A stretch of 12,801 nt of DNA from Candidatus Latescibacterota bacterium (GTDB taxonomy: Bacteria; Latescibacterota; UBA2968): the NCBI GenBank assembly GCA_018650745.1, contig JABIFK010000756.1, forward strand, positions 1 to 12,801, given 5' to 3'. The notes below the pieces were generated by a model that saw only the letters and a list, made by a program, of their open reading frames with translations, had not been told where the DNA came from and did not search any database. Position numbers and translations under genes: made by a program. Within the stretch, counting starts at the first letter, position 1; every line of letters begins with the position of its first letter. Shown here one piece after another: positions 6,510-12,801 of the stretch.

Positions 6510-9158
6510 CTATTCATTGACATGCTTCTCATCCAAAGCCCGTTTCCAAGCATCCAATTTCACCAATGCATCTATAGGTGTCAGGTGCGCCACATCCAAA
6601 TCTCGCAGTTCATCTAATACAGGATGTGCTTCCAGTTCCACAGCAACAGGTTCAGGAACAGCTGTCGGCGCAAAGAGAGAAAACTGGCCATTCTCTTTCA
6701 CCCGATCTGCGTTTCCATTTCTCACAGGTGACAAATCATTTTGCTCTAAACGTTTTAAAATAGACTTTGCACGCCCAATTAACTCTGGCGGCATGCCAGC
6801 CAAGCGCGCCACTTCAATACCATAACTGTGATCACACCCGCCTTCTACAAGTTGATGCAAAAATACAATCGAGTCGCCCGATTCGCGCACAGCCACACTG
6901 TAATTTTTCACACGAGGCAACAGCTCTTCTAACTCGGTCAATTCATGATAATGCGTGGCAAACATCGTTCGCGATTGAATGGTTTCGGTATTGTGCAAAT
7001 ATTCGGTCATCGCCCAGGCAATGCTCAAACCATCAAACGTACTGGTACCACGACCAATTTCATCCAACAACACCAAGCTCTTTGGCGTAGCATTGTTTAG
7101 AATGTTTGCCGCTTCATTCATCTCCACCAAAAACGTACTCTCACCTTTGGCCAAATTATCCGAAGCACCCACACGCGTAAAAATACGATCTACCACACCA
7201 ATATGGGCATCTGTTGCAGGTACAAAACTCCCAACTTGCGCCAACAACACAATCAAGCCCGCCGTGCGCAGGATGGTAGATTTACCGGCCATATTGGGCC
7301 CCGTAATGATCAACACCTGTTCTGACTCACCATCAATTACCAAATTGTTTGGCACAAACTGACCACTGGGCAACAACTGTTCCACTGCCGGATGACGTGC
7401 GGCTTTCACATCAATGCGCTTGCCCTCATCCACGACAGGACGCACATAATCATGAACCGATGCCACTTCAGCCAATGCGGCAAGCACATCTACTGCCGAA
7501 ACAGATTCTGCGGTACGCTGAACGGGTTCGACCCATTTGGCCACTTCATCACGCAATTTGATGAACAAATCTTTTTCCAACTCTTTGGACCGTTCATCTG
7601 CCCCTAAAATCTTCGCTTCCCACTCTTTTAATTCTGGTGTAATAAACCGCTCTGCATTAACCAACGTTTGCTTGCGTATAAAGTGTTCTGGCACTTTGTC
7701 TTTATTTGCAGCAGTCACCTCAATATAGTATCCAAACGCCCTGTTATAACCCACCTTCAACGATGTAATACCCGTCTCTTCGCGTTCTTTTGCTTGCAAA
7801 CTCGCCACCCAATTGCGTCCACCCGATGCAATCTCGCGCAGTTCATCTAATTCTTTGTGATACCCTTCGCGGATCATCCCCCCGTCACTTACGAGTACAG
7901 ACGGTTCATCTTCAAGCGTCGTTCTAATTAAGTCTATTAATTCACCCAAGTCGGGCAAACCTTGTTCCCAAGCCTGGGCCAGCAAATGGCTCCCAGCCAA
8001 TTTCAGCGTTTCACGCAAGGGTTCCACTGCCGCCAAAGAATGTCCCAAAGTAGCCACATCGCGCGGATTGGCTCTGCCACAACAAATCTTTGACATCATA
8101 CGTTCCAAATCACCCACATGACGCAATGCATCTCGCACATCTTCTCGCAAAGACAACTGCTCAACAAATTCTTGCACAGCATCCAAGCGTGACGATATGT
8201 GCCCCGTATCTAGCAAGGGTTGTGACAACCAAGTGCGCAAAGTACGTGCCCCTGGCGCGGTACACGTTTGATCCATTACCGAAAACAACGTCCCCTCACG
8301 CCGCCCATCTTGAAGCGTCGTAATCAATTCCAAATTGCGCTGGGTCACCAAATCCAATTCCATCACGGCATCGGTATGCTCGCGCGATAATCGTGTAATA
8401 TGAGAAATCGTACCTTTTTGGTTCTCTCGCAAATAACACAAAACCCCACCCGCAGCTGACGTACCAACCGTCAAATCATCACATCCAAACCCTTTTAAGG
8501 AGGCAACTCGGAAATGCTCCTTTAGAGCATCATATGCATATGTTTGCCCAAAATACCAATCATCAAAACGGGTCAACAGCACACCAGGCAACCGCTCTGC
8601 AAAAATCGTCTCATTCGCTTCTGCCCATGATTCAGGAGCGACAACCTCCGCAGGATGCACCCGCTCCAGAACATCCCAAAGGCTATCAGCGTCTCGCTCT
8701 GCAGCACGAAATGAACCCGTCGACAAATCGGCAGTAGCCAGTCCTACTCGCTCACCATCAACAAACACACCCACCAAATAATTGTTCTGTTTTTGTTCAA
8801 GCAAATCATCTGACAAAACAGTACCTGGCGATACCACCTGGACAACTTCACGCCGCACCACTTTTTTGCCTTTTTGCGGCGGCTCCATCTGCTCACAAAT
8901 GGCGACCTTCTTACCCGCACGGATCAATCGTGCTAAATAAGAATCCAATGCATGATGGGGTAACCCTGCCAATGGAATACGCGATGCACTACCGTTGTTC
9001 CGCGATGTCAGTGTAAGCCCCAACAACTGCGAGACAATAACAGCATCTTCAAAAAACGTCTCATAGAAGTCACCCATGCGAAACATCAAAATCGCATCGG
9101 GATGCTGCTCCTTAAAACGCATATACTGTTCCATTGCTGGCGTGAGTTCTTTGGCCAT
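6510..9158 (-). CDS. mutS: DNA mismatch repair protein MutS
   Basis: A complete 882-residue MutS (E. coli 853), the mismatch sensor of DNA repair that binds mispairs and recruits MutL. The N-terminal domain has the mismatch-wedging GDFYETF motif (F31, E33). The core and clamp (about 260-560) include GYNRAFGYYIEV. The ATPase has Walker A GPNMAGKST (620-628), the GASDNLAKGESTFLVEM signature (664-680), Walker B LLDEIGRGTSTFDG (D699, E700) and THYHEL. QFSLF (825-829) near the C-terminus fits a beta-clamp-binding motif, and the last 40 residues fit the tetramerisation region. It starts 2 bases after the stop of the TPR/SPOR gene, with only a weak purine-rich binding site, so it is probably translated by coupling. 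It is the last gene of its operon; mutL is not in the window. Confidence 0.98.
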   Translation of the reverse strand: MAKELTPAMEQYMRFKEQHPDAILMFRMGDFYETFFEDAVIVSQLLGLTLTSRNNGSASRIPLAGLPHHALDSYLARLIRAGKKVAICEQMEPPQKGKKVVRREVVQVVSPGTVLSDDLLEQKQNNYLVGVFVDGERVGLATADLSTGSFRAAERDADSLWDVLERVHPAEVVAPESWAEANETIFAERLPGVLLTRFDDWYFGQTYAYDALKEHFRVASLKGFGCDDLTVGTSAAGGVLCYLRENQKGTISHITRLSREHTDAVMELDLVTQRNLELITTLQDGRREGTLFSVMDQTCTAPGARTLRTWLSQPLLDTGHISSRLDAVQEFVEQLSLREDVRDALRHVGDLERMMSKICCGRANPRDVATLGHSLAAVEPLRETLKLAGSHLLAQAWEQGLPDLGELIDLIRTTLEDEPSVLVSDGGMIREGYHKELDELREIASGGRNWVASLQAKEREETGITSLKVGYNRAFGYYIEVTAANKDKVPEHFIRKQTLVNAERFITPELKEWEAKILGADERSKELEKDLFIKLRDEVAKWVEPVQRTAESVSAVDVLAALAEVASVHDYVRPVVDEGKRIDVKAARHPAVEQLLPSGQFVPNNLVIDGESEQVLIITGPNMAGKSTILRTAGLIVLLAQVGSFVPATDAHIGVVDRIFTRVGASDNLAKGESTFLVEMNEAANILNNATPKSLVLLDEIGRGTSTFDGLSIAWAMTEYLHNTETIQSRTMFATHYHELTELEELLPRVKNYSVAVRESGDSIVFLHQLVEGGCDHSYGIEVARLAGMPPELIGRAKSILKRLEQNDLSPVRNGNADRVKENGQFSLFAPTAVPEPVAVELEAHPVLDELRDLDVAHLTPIDALVKLDAWKRALDEKHVNE

Positions 9159-9160
9159 GC

Positions 9161-10144
9161 TTATCTTTCTTTTATATCTGTTTTGGTTCCAACGAGTTTA
9201 TCAATTTGCTTTTTATCTTTCAATGCTGCTGCACGGGTTGTATAAGGCCCAACATACAAAACCTTACGGCCCTTATTTTTCTCTATCGTCGTTTGAAACG
9301 CATCCTTTTTAAGTTCCCTTGTCCAGTGATTCAAATATCGGTCTTGTGTATAAATACCAATCTGAATCCAAAATTCCGTCGCCTCTTCTTTTGCCACAAC
9401 AGCAGGAACACGTTTGGGCGCCTGAACCCTTTCACTTCTCACAGCAGGAAGACTTTCGGGCGATATGGCTCTTACAATCTCGCGCACATCGGAATCCAAA
9501 GAACCAGCGCCATTGACTAACCAAGCATTGGCCTCTTGCACAACTTTTTTCGTTTGCCCTTTTTGCAACAAGGCCTCCAAACGCCCCAATCGTGCATAAG
9601 ACTGTGCTTGAATATCAGAATAGTCCAATGCCGCATCAAACGCAACCAGAGCAGAATCGGCCTGCTTAATCGCCAAAAAGGTGAGACCAATACGATATTG
9701 TGCCATCCCCAGTCGATCTGTCTTGGGATAATTTTGGATTAATTGTCGATATTGCCTACGCGCTGTCAAATACAACCCTTGCGCAAACTTGACCTCTGCC
9801 AACTCCAAAAATGCATCATCAGCCAAATCGTGCTTAGGATGTTTATTAAGCAATCGCTGAAAATAGGCTTGCGACTTTGCCCCTTCAGAAGTCAACCGCC
9901 CCAAATAATACAACGCCACCGGGTCATCTGGGTTTTCTTCTATTACCGCCTCAAATGCGACACGAGCTTCACCAAATTGCCCCTTTTGATACAAAGCAAT
10001 CCCATCCACTGCCCAAACTTGCCCAGCGACAAGCATATAGGACACCGCAAACAGAACAGAAACAAGAAACATATGGCGAAAGGGTTTGTTTCTCCTGTCC
10101 CCAGTCCCCTGCCCTCTATCCTCTAACTTATTCACCAACTGCAT
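9161..10144 (-). CDS. Exported TPR-repeat protein with C-terminal SPOR domain
   Basis: A 327-residue envelope protein. A basic stretch (DRRNKPFRH) and a hydrophobic core (MFLVSVLFAVSYMLVA) end in AGQVWA-VDG, a Sec signal peptide with likely cleavage after WA. Then come TPR-like helical pairs (ALYQKGQFGEARVAFEAVIE, ALYYLGRL, YPKTDRLGMAQYRIGLTFLA), as in YbgF/CpoB-type proteins. The C-terminal 70 residues (FWIQIGIY ... VLYVGPYTTRAAAL) are a SPOR domain, which binds denuded peptidoglycan at division sites. I prefer ATG 10144, which supplies the positive charges and overlaps the upstream gene by 17 bases. ATG 10072 would leave an uncharged signal peptide. The N-terminal residues LEDRGQGTGDRR are encoded by a heptad repeat, an oddity that makes the start uncertain. 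It is followed after 2 bases by mutS. Confidence 0.85.
   Translation of the reverse strand: MQLVNKLEDRGQGTGDRRNKPFRHMFLVSVLFAVSYMLVAGQVWAVDGIALYQKGQFGEARVAFEAVIEENPDDPVALYYLGRLTSEGAKSQAYFQRLLNKHPKHDLADDAFLELAEVKFAQGLYLTARRQYRQLIQNYPKTDRLGMAQYRIGLTFLAIKQADSALVAFDAALDYSDIQAQSYARLGRLEALLQKGQTKKVVQEANAWLVNGAGSLDSDVREIVRAISPESLPAVRSERVQAPKRVPAVVAKEEATEFWIQIGIYTQDRYLNHWTRELKKDAFQTTIEKNKGRKVLYVGPYTTRAAALKDKKQIDKLVGTKTDIKER
10092..10126. repeat. Degenerate heptanucleotide tandem repeat (five units, CCCCAGT-like)
   Basis: On the plus strand the tract divides into CTCCTGT, CCCCAGT, CCCCTGC, CCTCTAT and CCTCTAA, a period of 7 with conserved C's at positions 1, 2 and 4. The minus strand is G-rich, with three runs of three or more G, so a two-tetrad quadruplex is conceivable. 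It lies directly behind the stop codon of the upstream gene and is read as coding sequence by the TPR/SPOR gene. It resembles the short tandemly repeated heptanucleotides described in cyanobacteria. Confidence 0.7.
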
Positions 10145-10694
10145 GACGATATGAAAAATCAAACAGCAACTCCCATTCTCGTTGTTGAATTTCGCGGCAC
10201 AAAGCATCGGCAGACGATTTACCAGATAATGCATCAGCACATAAATCCACAAACGCATAAGGGTCCCAAGCTGTCTGCGAGATTAAAAAGTCGGGCGCAT
10301 CACCGGCAGTTTGCGCAATACCTTGAGCCTCTTTATTTATCGCATCAAAAAGAGAATGATCGCCAACATTGCGAAACCAATATTTGGAATTCGAAAAGTC
10401 GGGTTCACGACGGTGCATGATACCGTGCCAAAAACTACCCGTATGGGTCTGAATACCTTGGCTAATGGTGTGCGATGCATCTAAGAAATTGTGATACAAC
10501 CAAGCCCCCGAAATACAAGCGTCAGCCATATCCTGATCCACCACATTCTTGCCAGCAAATGCACTTTCGATATTTAACGCTTTCAATTGAGATTCTGCCG
10601 CGCTGTTTTCAACGCCCCCATCCAATGGATTCAAACGTTTTTCTGAAATCAATTCTGCAAATACGTCACCATATGCTTGGGCATCAAATGCCAT
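10128..10694 (-). CDS. Conserved protein of unknown function (WHGIMHRREPD motif)
   Basis: A 188-residue soluble, acidic protein without signal peptide or membrane segment. I do not recognise a named family. The middle is striking: SGAWLYHNFLDASHTISQGI (about 62-81) followed by GSFWHGIMHRREPDFSNSKYWF (about 86-107), rich in His, Trp, Asp and Arg. The spacing looks like an active or metal-binding centre, and I have the impression of similar hypothetical proteins in Planctomycetes-type genomes. ATG 10694 has AGGAG 6 bases upstream, so the start is well supported. It lies 11 bases after the acetyltransferase stop, and its end overlaps the TPR/SPOR gene by 17 bases, so it is part of the mutS operon. 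Its role cannot be inferred from this position alone. Confidence 0.85.
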   Translation of the reverse strand: MAFDAQAYGDVFAELISEKRLNPLDGGVENSAAESQLKALNIESAFAGKNVVDQDMADACISGAWLYHNFLDASHTISQGIQTHTGSFWHGIMHRREPDFSNSKYWFRNVGDHSLFDAINKEAQGIAQTAGDAPDFLISQTAWDPYAFVDLCADALSGKSSADALCREIQQREWELLFDFSYRHAVGE

Positions 10695-10705
10695 AAGTCA
10701 CTCCT

Positions 10706-11176
10706 TTATGCTTTGCGGCTTTGCCGCGTCAACACCAACCGATCTTCTTCTGGTCGATAATATCCTTTAACAAATTGGCGGTCTACAAAACCCCATTTTT
10801 CATACAAACGCACAGCACTTTCATTGATGGGATCAACCGTGAGAAAACACGCAAGACCTCGTTTGTCACACGCCTGAAGCACCGCATCAAACAAATCTGA
10901 ACCAAGCCCTTTACCTCTACAAGACCGATCTACAAATACCTTGTGCAAGCAATACAACCCCTCGGTCAGCGTTGGGAATGCCAAGACTGCTCCCGCAAGC
11001 GAATCGCCATCCCAAGCACAATAAACCAACGCGTGTTCCGTCCACAACCGCCATGCATGTTCACCATCTGGAATATACTCAGAATTTCGGTTTTGTGCCC
11101 ATGCTTCTCGGTCTAAGCGAGCAATTTCGAGAAAATCGCTTGTCTTTGCGCGTTCAATAATCAAGGGAGAATCCAA
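10706..11176 (-). CDS. GNAT-family N-acetyltransferase
   Basis: A 156-residue acetyl-CoA-dependent acetyltransferase. LIIERAKTSDF is the first strand and helix. The motif A stretch is LHKVFVDRSCRGKGLGSDLF, with the classical pyrophosphate loop R-G-K-G-L-G (87-92). NESAVRLYEKWGFV (118-131) is motif B with the conserved Asn and Tyr. It resembles the ribosomal-protein or small-amine class, but the substrate is not known. The start is uncertain: TTG 11176 follows directly after an in-frame stop and lacks a good binding site; TTG 11164 is the next choice and would leave out only four residues. The 134-base gap to the beta-propeller gene upstream holds no clear terminator or promoter. The stop lies 11 bases before the next gene. 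Confidence 0.85.
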   Translation of the reverse strand: MDSPLIIERAKTSDFLEIARLDREAWAQNRNSEYIPDGEHAWRLWTEHALVYCAWDGDSLAGAVLAFPTLTEGLYCLHKVFVDRSCRGKGLGSDLFDAVLQACDKRGLACFLTVDPINESAVRLYEKWGFVDRQFVKGYYRPEEDRLVLTRQSRKA

Positions 11177-11310
11177 TTAGGAAAATGAAGTGATCTGAAT
11201 CATCTACACTGCCGAAGGTGGCAAGAAACAAATGGGAGAGAAACAACAATCGAATATAATGGATTTTCTCAAATAGGGTAGAAAAAACCAGATTGCAATT
11301 CAAATACACA

Positions 11311-12291
11311 TTAAGCGCAAGGTATCTTGGCAATTGCCGTCCCGATACCCGTCTTTCCATATCCATTGCCACAATAAAACAAACGCAACTGATCTGCTTC
11401 TTGAACAACACACGGATATTCAACCATCTGAGATTCCCATTCACAACCTGGATTCGGTGCCAAAGTAATGTTCTCATCCCCATCACCCCGATCCCATGTA
11501 TACCCATCGGTACTCACCGCTTCAGAAATTGAGTAAAAACCCCATCGAGTACCAATACCACAATAGAGCATGCGATACACATCACCATCACGCCAAACAA
11601 AAGGGGCTGCCACTGCAACATCTTCATTGGCCACCTCTTTTTGCGGGCTCATGATCAATTGGTGATCTGTCCAACGAATCCCATCATCACTATGGCAAAC
11701 CGCACAATGCTTTTCTTGATCAATGCGCACATCGTCACTTTTCACACCTGAAGCCACCGTATAATACATGCGATACCTCACGGAGCCATCGGCCTGCACA
11801 TCTTCCAAAATACTCCCACCACCAGCAACACCTCTATTATTGGAAAACTCAGCCGTTTGATCTCCCGTCACCACAGGTTCCGATGAATAACGCTCAAAAT
11901 GAATGCCATCCTCACTTATTGCCAAACCAATCCCGGGAAAGGATTGTAACCCCAAATCTGAGCCTTCATGGCCAGAGTAATACATAAACCACCGATCACC
12001 AAATTGATGCACACAAGGCAACACGCACCATTTTGCATCAAATGCACCAACACCCCCTAAGTTTAAAATGACCCCATGTCGTTTAAATTTGGTAGGATCA
12101 TCCACAGAAGCAGTTGCCAAACAAATTCTTTGACAACCCTCCTCATCCCCTCCCGAGTAATACAACCGATATTCATCGGCAATGCAAACAACAAAGGGGT
12201 TCATGCACCGCGTGCTGTCATATTTCGATCCTGTATTGGGTGGCAAAATTGGATTTCCCAAATCGCGCGCCCATTCAAATTTCCCGAACAT
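11311..12291 (-). CDS. Five-bladed beta-propeller glycosidase-like protein (GH43/GH130-type fold)
   Basis: A 326-residue protein with repeated blades in which a Tyr-Tyr strand is followed by a sugar-enzyme-like strand: YRLYYSGGDEEG, WFMYYSGHEG with GIGLAISEDGIHFER, YRMYYTVASG with CAVCHSDDGIRWT, YRMLYCGIGT with EAVSTDGYTWDRG, and LRLFYCGNGYGKTGIG. The S-x-D-G-x-x-W/F motifs are typical of the five-bladed propellers of glycoside hydrolase families 32, 43, 62, 68 and 130. It may hydrolyse or phosphorolyse a glycoside, but I cannot assign the catalytic acids, so a non-catalytic relative is possible. No signal peptide is visible, so it is likely cytoplasmic. ATG 12291 has GGAG 7 bases upstream. 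A promoter candidate at 12342-12370 suggests that transcription starts here. Confidence 0.8.
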   Translation of the reverse strand: MFGKFEWARDLGNPILPPNTGSKYDSTRCMNPFVVCIADEYRLYYSGGDEEGCQRICLATASVDDPTKFKRHGVILNLGGVGAFDAKWCVLPCVHQFGDRWFMYYSGHEGSDLGLQSFPGIGLAISEDGIHFERYSSEPVVTGDQTAEFSNNRGVAGGGSILEDVQADGSVRYRMYYTVASGVKSDDVRIDQEKHCAVCHSDDGIRWTDHQLIMSPQKEVANEDVAVAAPFVWRDGDVYRMLYCGIGTRWGFYSISEAVSTDGYTWDRGDGDENITLAPNPGCEWESQMVEYPCVVQEADQLRLFYCGNGYGKTGIGTAIAKIPCA

Positions 12292-12341
12292 AACAGATCT
12301 CCTAAAAGCATATGCAACTGCGTAATAAAATGACGCTCACC

Positions 12342-12370
12342 AAGATAATATGCCTTGGGCAATTTGTCAG
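12342..12370 (-). promoter_or_regulatory. Candidate sigma-70 promoter for the beta-propeller gene
   Basis: On the minus strand CTGACA (12365-12370; five of six matches to the -35 box) and TATCTT (12342-12347; four of six to the -10 box) are separated by exactly 17 bases. It lies between the mtaB terminator and the beta-propeller start, leaving a leader of about 45 bases. Confidence 0.45.
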
Positions 12371-12387
12371 GATTTAATTTCCTGTAT

Positions 12388-12419
12388 AAAAAAAAGCCAA
12401 TCCCGAAACGGAATCAGCC
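12388..12419 (-). terminator. Terminator downstream of the mtaB-type gene
   Basis: Minus-strand RNA can pair GCUGAUUCCG with CGGGAUUGGC around a UUU loop (three G-U pairs in ten), followed by eight U. The G-U pairs only form in this direction, so it is directional and matches the minus-strand gene that stops at 12452. Confidence 0.85.
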
Positions 12420-12451
12420 ATTGCATATAAACACCTTCATTCAGCTTTAAT

Positions 12452-12801
12452 CTACTCCACTTGTAATAAATCAAGCGTATGCTTCTCCGTTTGCTGAAAT
12501 CCATCGGCTACAATATTTCCCAAGACCACACCCTCTTGTATACGATCCAATTGTACATCCAAAACTTTGTCACAAGCGACATCAGCACCAGGCGCAATCA
12601 CACGAATATAATTATCCGTCAAACCACTTAACAATCCATCACGTCGTCGACTCTCAAACAACACCGGCAGCGTTTGTCCAATAAACCGATCTTGAAATGC
12701 GGCCACCTTCTCAGCACCCAACGCACGCAAAGTCGCTCCGCGTTGTTTCTTCACCTGAGCATCTACCTGACCTGGCATACGGGCGGCAGGCGTTTTCCCT
12801 C
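12452..12801 (-). CDS. mtaB: C-terminal part of MtaB-type tRNA methylthiotransferase
   Basis: Only the last about 116 residues are present; the start and the radical-SAM core with its Fe-S cysteines lie beyond the right edge. The first visible residues are GKTPAARMPGQVDAQVKKQR, matching the segment just after the radical-SAM barrel in MtaB/MiaB proteins (typical TPAARMPGQV). They are followed by the linker helix and a TRAM-like RNA-binding domain (FIGQTLPVLFESRRRDGLLSG up to EGVVLGNIV). MtaB converts t6A to ms2t6A at position 37 of tRNAs; the match fits MtaB better than MiaB or RimO, which have other sequences around this point. An internal ATG at 12778 is not the true start, since the frame stays open to the window edge. 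Confidence 0.85.
   Translation of the reverse strand, partial: GKTPAARMPGQVDAQVKKQRGATLRALGAEKVAAFQDRFIGQTLPVLFESRRRDGLLSGLTDNYIRVIAPGADVACDKVLDVQLDRIQEGVVLGNIVADGFQQTEKHTLDLLQVE

Noticed and set aside
6767..7607. Plus-strand open frames opposite mutS
   Set aside because: They are shadows of the mutS reading frame with low-complexity translations and no recognisable motifs.
10715..10727. GCGGC-TTT-GCCGC hairpin at the end of the second acetyltransferase gene
   Set aside because: The stem is only five base pairs, lies inside coding sequence and lacks a T-run; it is probably chance.
11154..11507. Minus-strand open frame across the gap between propeller and acetyltransferase genes
   Set aside because: It is an out-of-frame reading of the propeller gene's end that continues through AT-rich intergenic DNA; no family-like sequence and no binding site.

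Overview
The window carries genes of a Gram-negative, free-living-type bacterium of moderate GC with AT-rich intergenic DNA. Evidence for a Gram-negative host is a Sec-exported TPR protein with a C-terminal SPOR (peptidoglycan-binding) domain. A phytanoyl-CoA dioxygenase remnant, a nitrilase with an extra N-terminal module and a beta-propeller glycosidase-like protein recall environmental lineages such as Latescibacterota, Poribacteria or Planctomycetota relatives. That placement is only an impression; I see no rRNA, tRNA, CRISPR, phage or transposase.

Left part (1-2393, all minus strand): a glyoxalase-I-like VOC protein, a GNAT acetyltransferase and the N-terminal 276 residues of a carbon-nitrogen hydrolase. 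The last two overlap by 8 bases. A perfect 15-bp inverted repeat separates the VOC gene from the acetyltransferase. Upstream lies a small protein with a sigma-region-4-like HTH, closed by a clear terminator.

Centre (2394-6491, plus strand): a CNNM/CBS membrane protein (HlyC/CorC type) with a strong terminator, then a long RelA/SpoT homologue (RSH). The RSH keeps its synthetase residues but has lost the Glu-Asp pair of the (p)ppGpp hydrolase site. After it comes a phytanoyl-CoA dioxygenase pseudogene whose middle, including the iron site, is deleted. A bidirectional terminator ends this side and also serves mutS.

Right part (6510-12801, minus strand): read in transcription order, the end of an mtaB-type tRNA methylthiotransferase with terminator, a promoter candidate, a five-bladed beta-propeller protein, a GNAT acetyltransferase, a conserved protein of unknown function, a TPR/SPOR envelope protein and mutS. 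From the acetyltransferase to mutS the genes are spaced by 11 bases, overlap by 17, and are spaced by 2, so they look like one operon. A degenerate heptanucleotide repeat sits exactly at the start of the TPR/SPOR gene.

I do not see a convincing new multi-gene system. The observations most worth following are the altered RSH hydrolase site, the heptad repeat that supplies the N-terminus of an exported protein, the collapsed dioxygenase gene, and the uncharacterised protein in the mutS operon.
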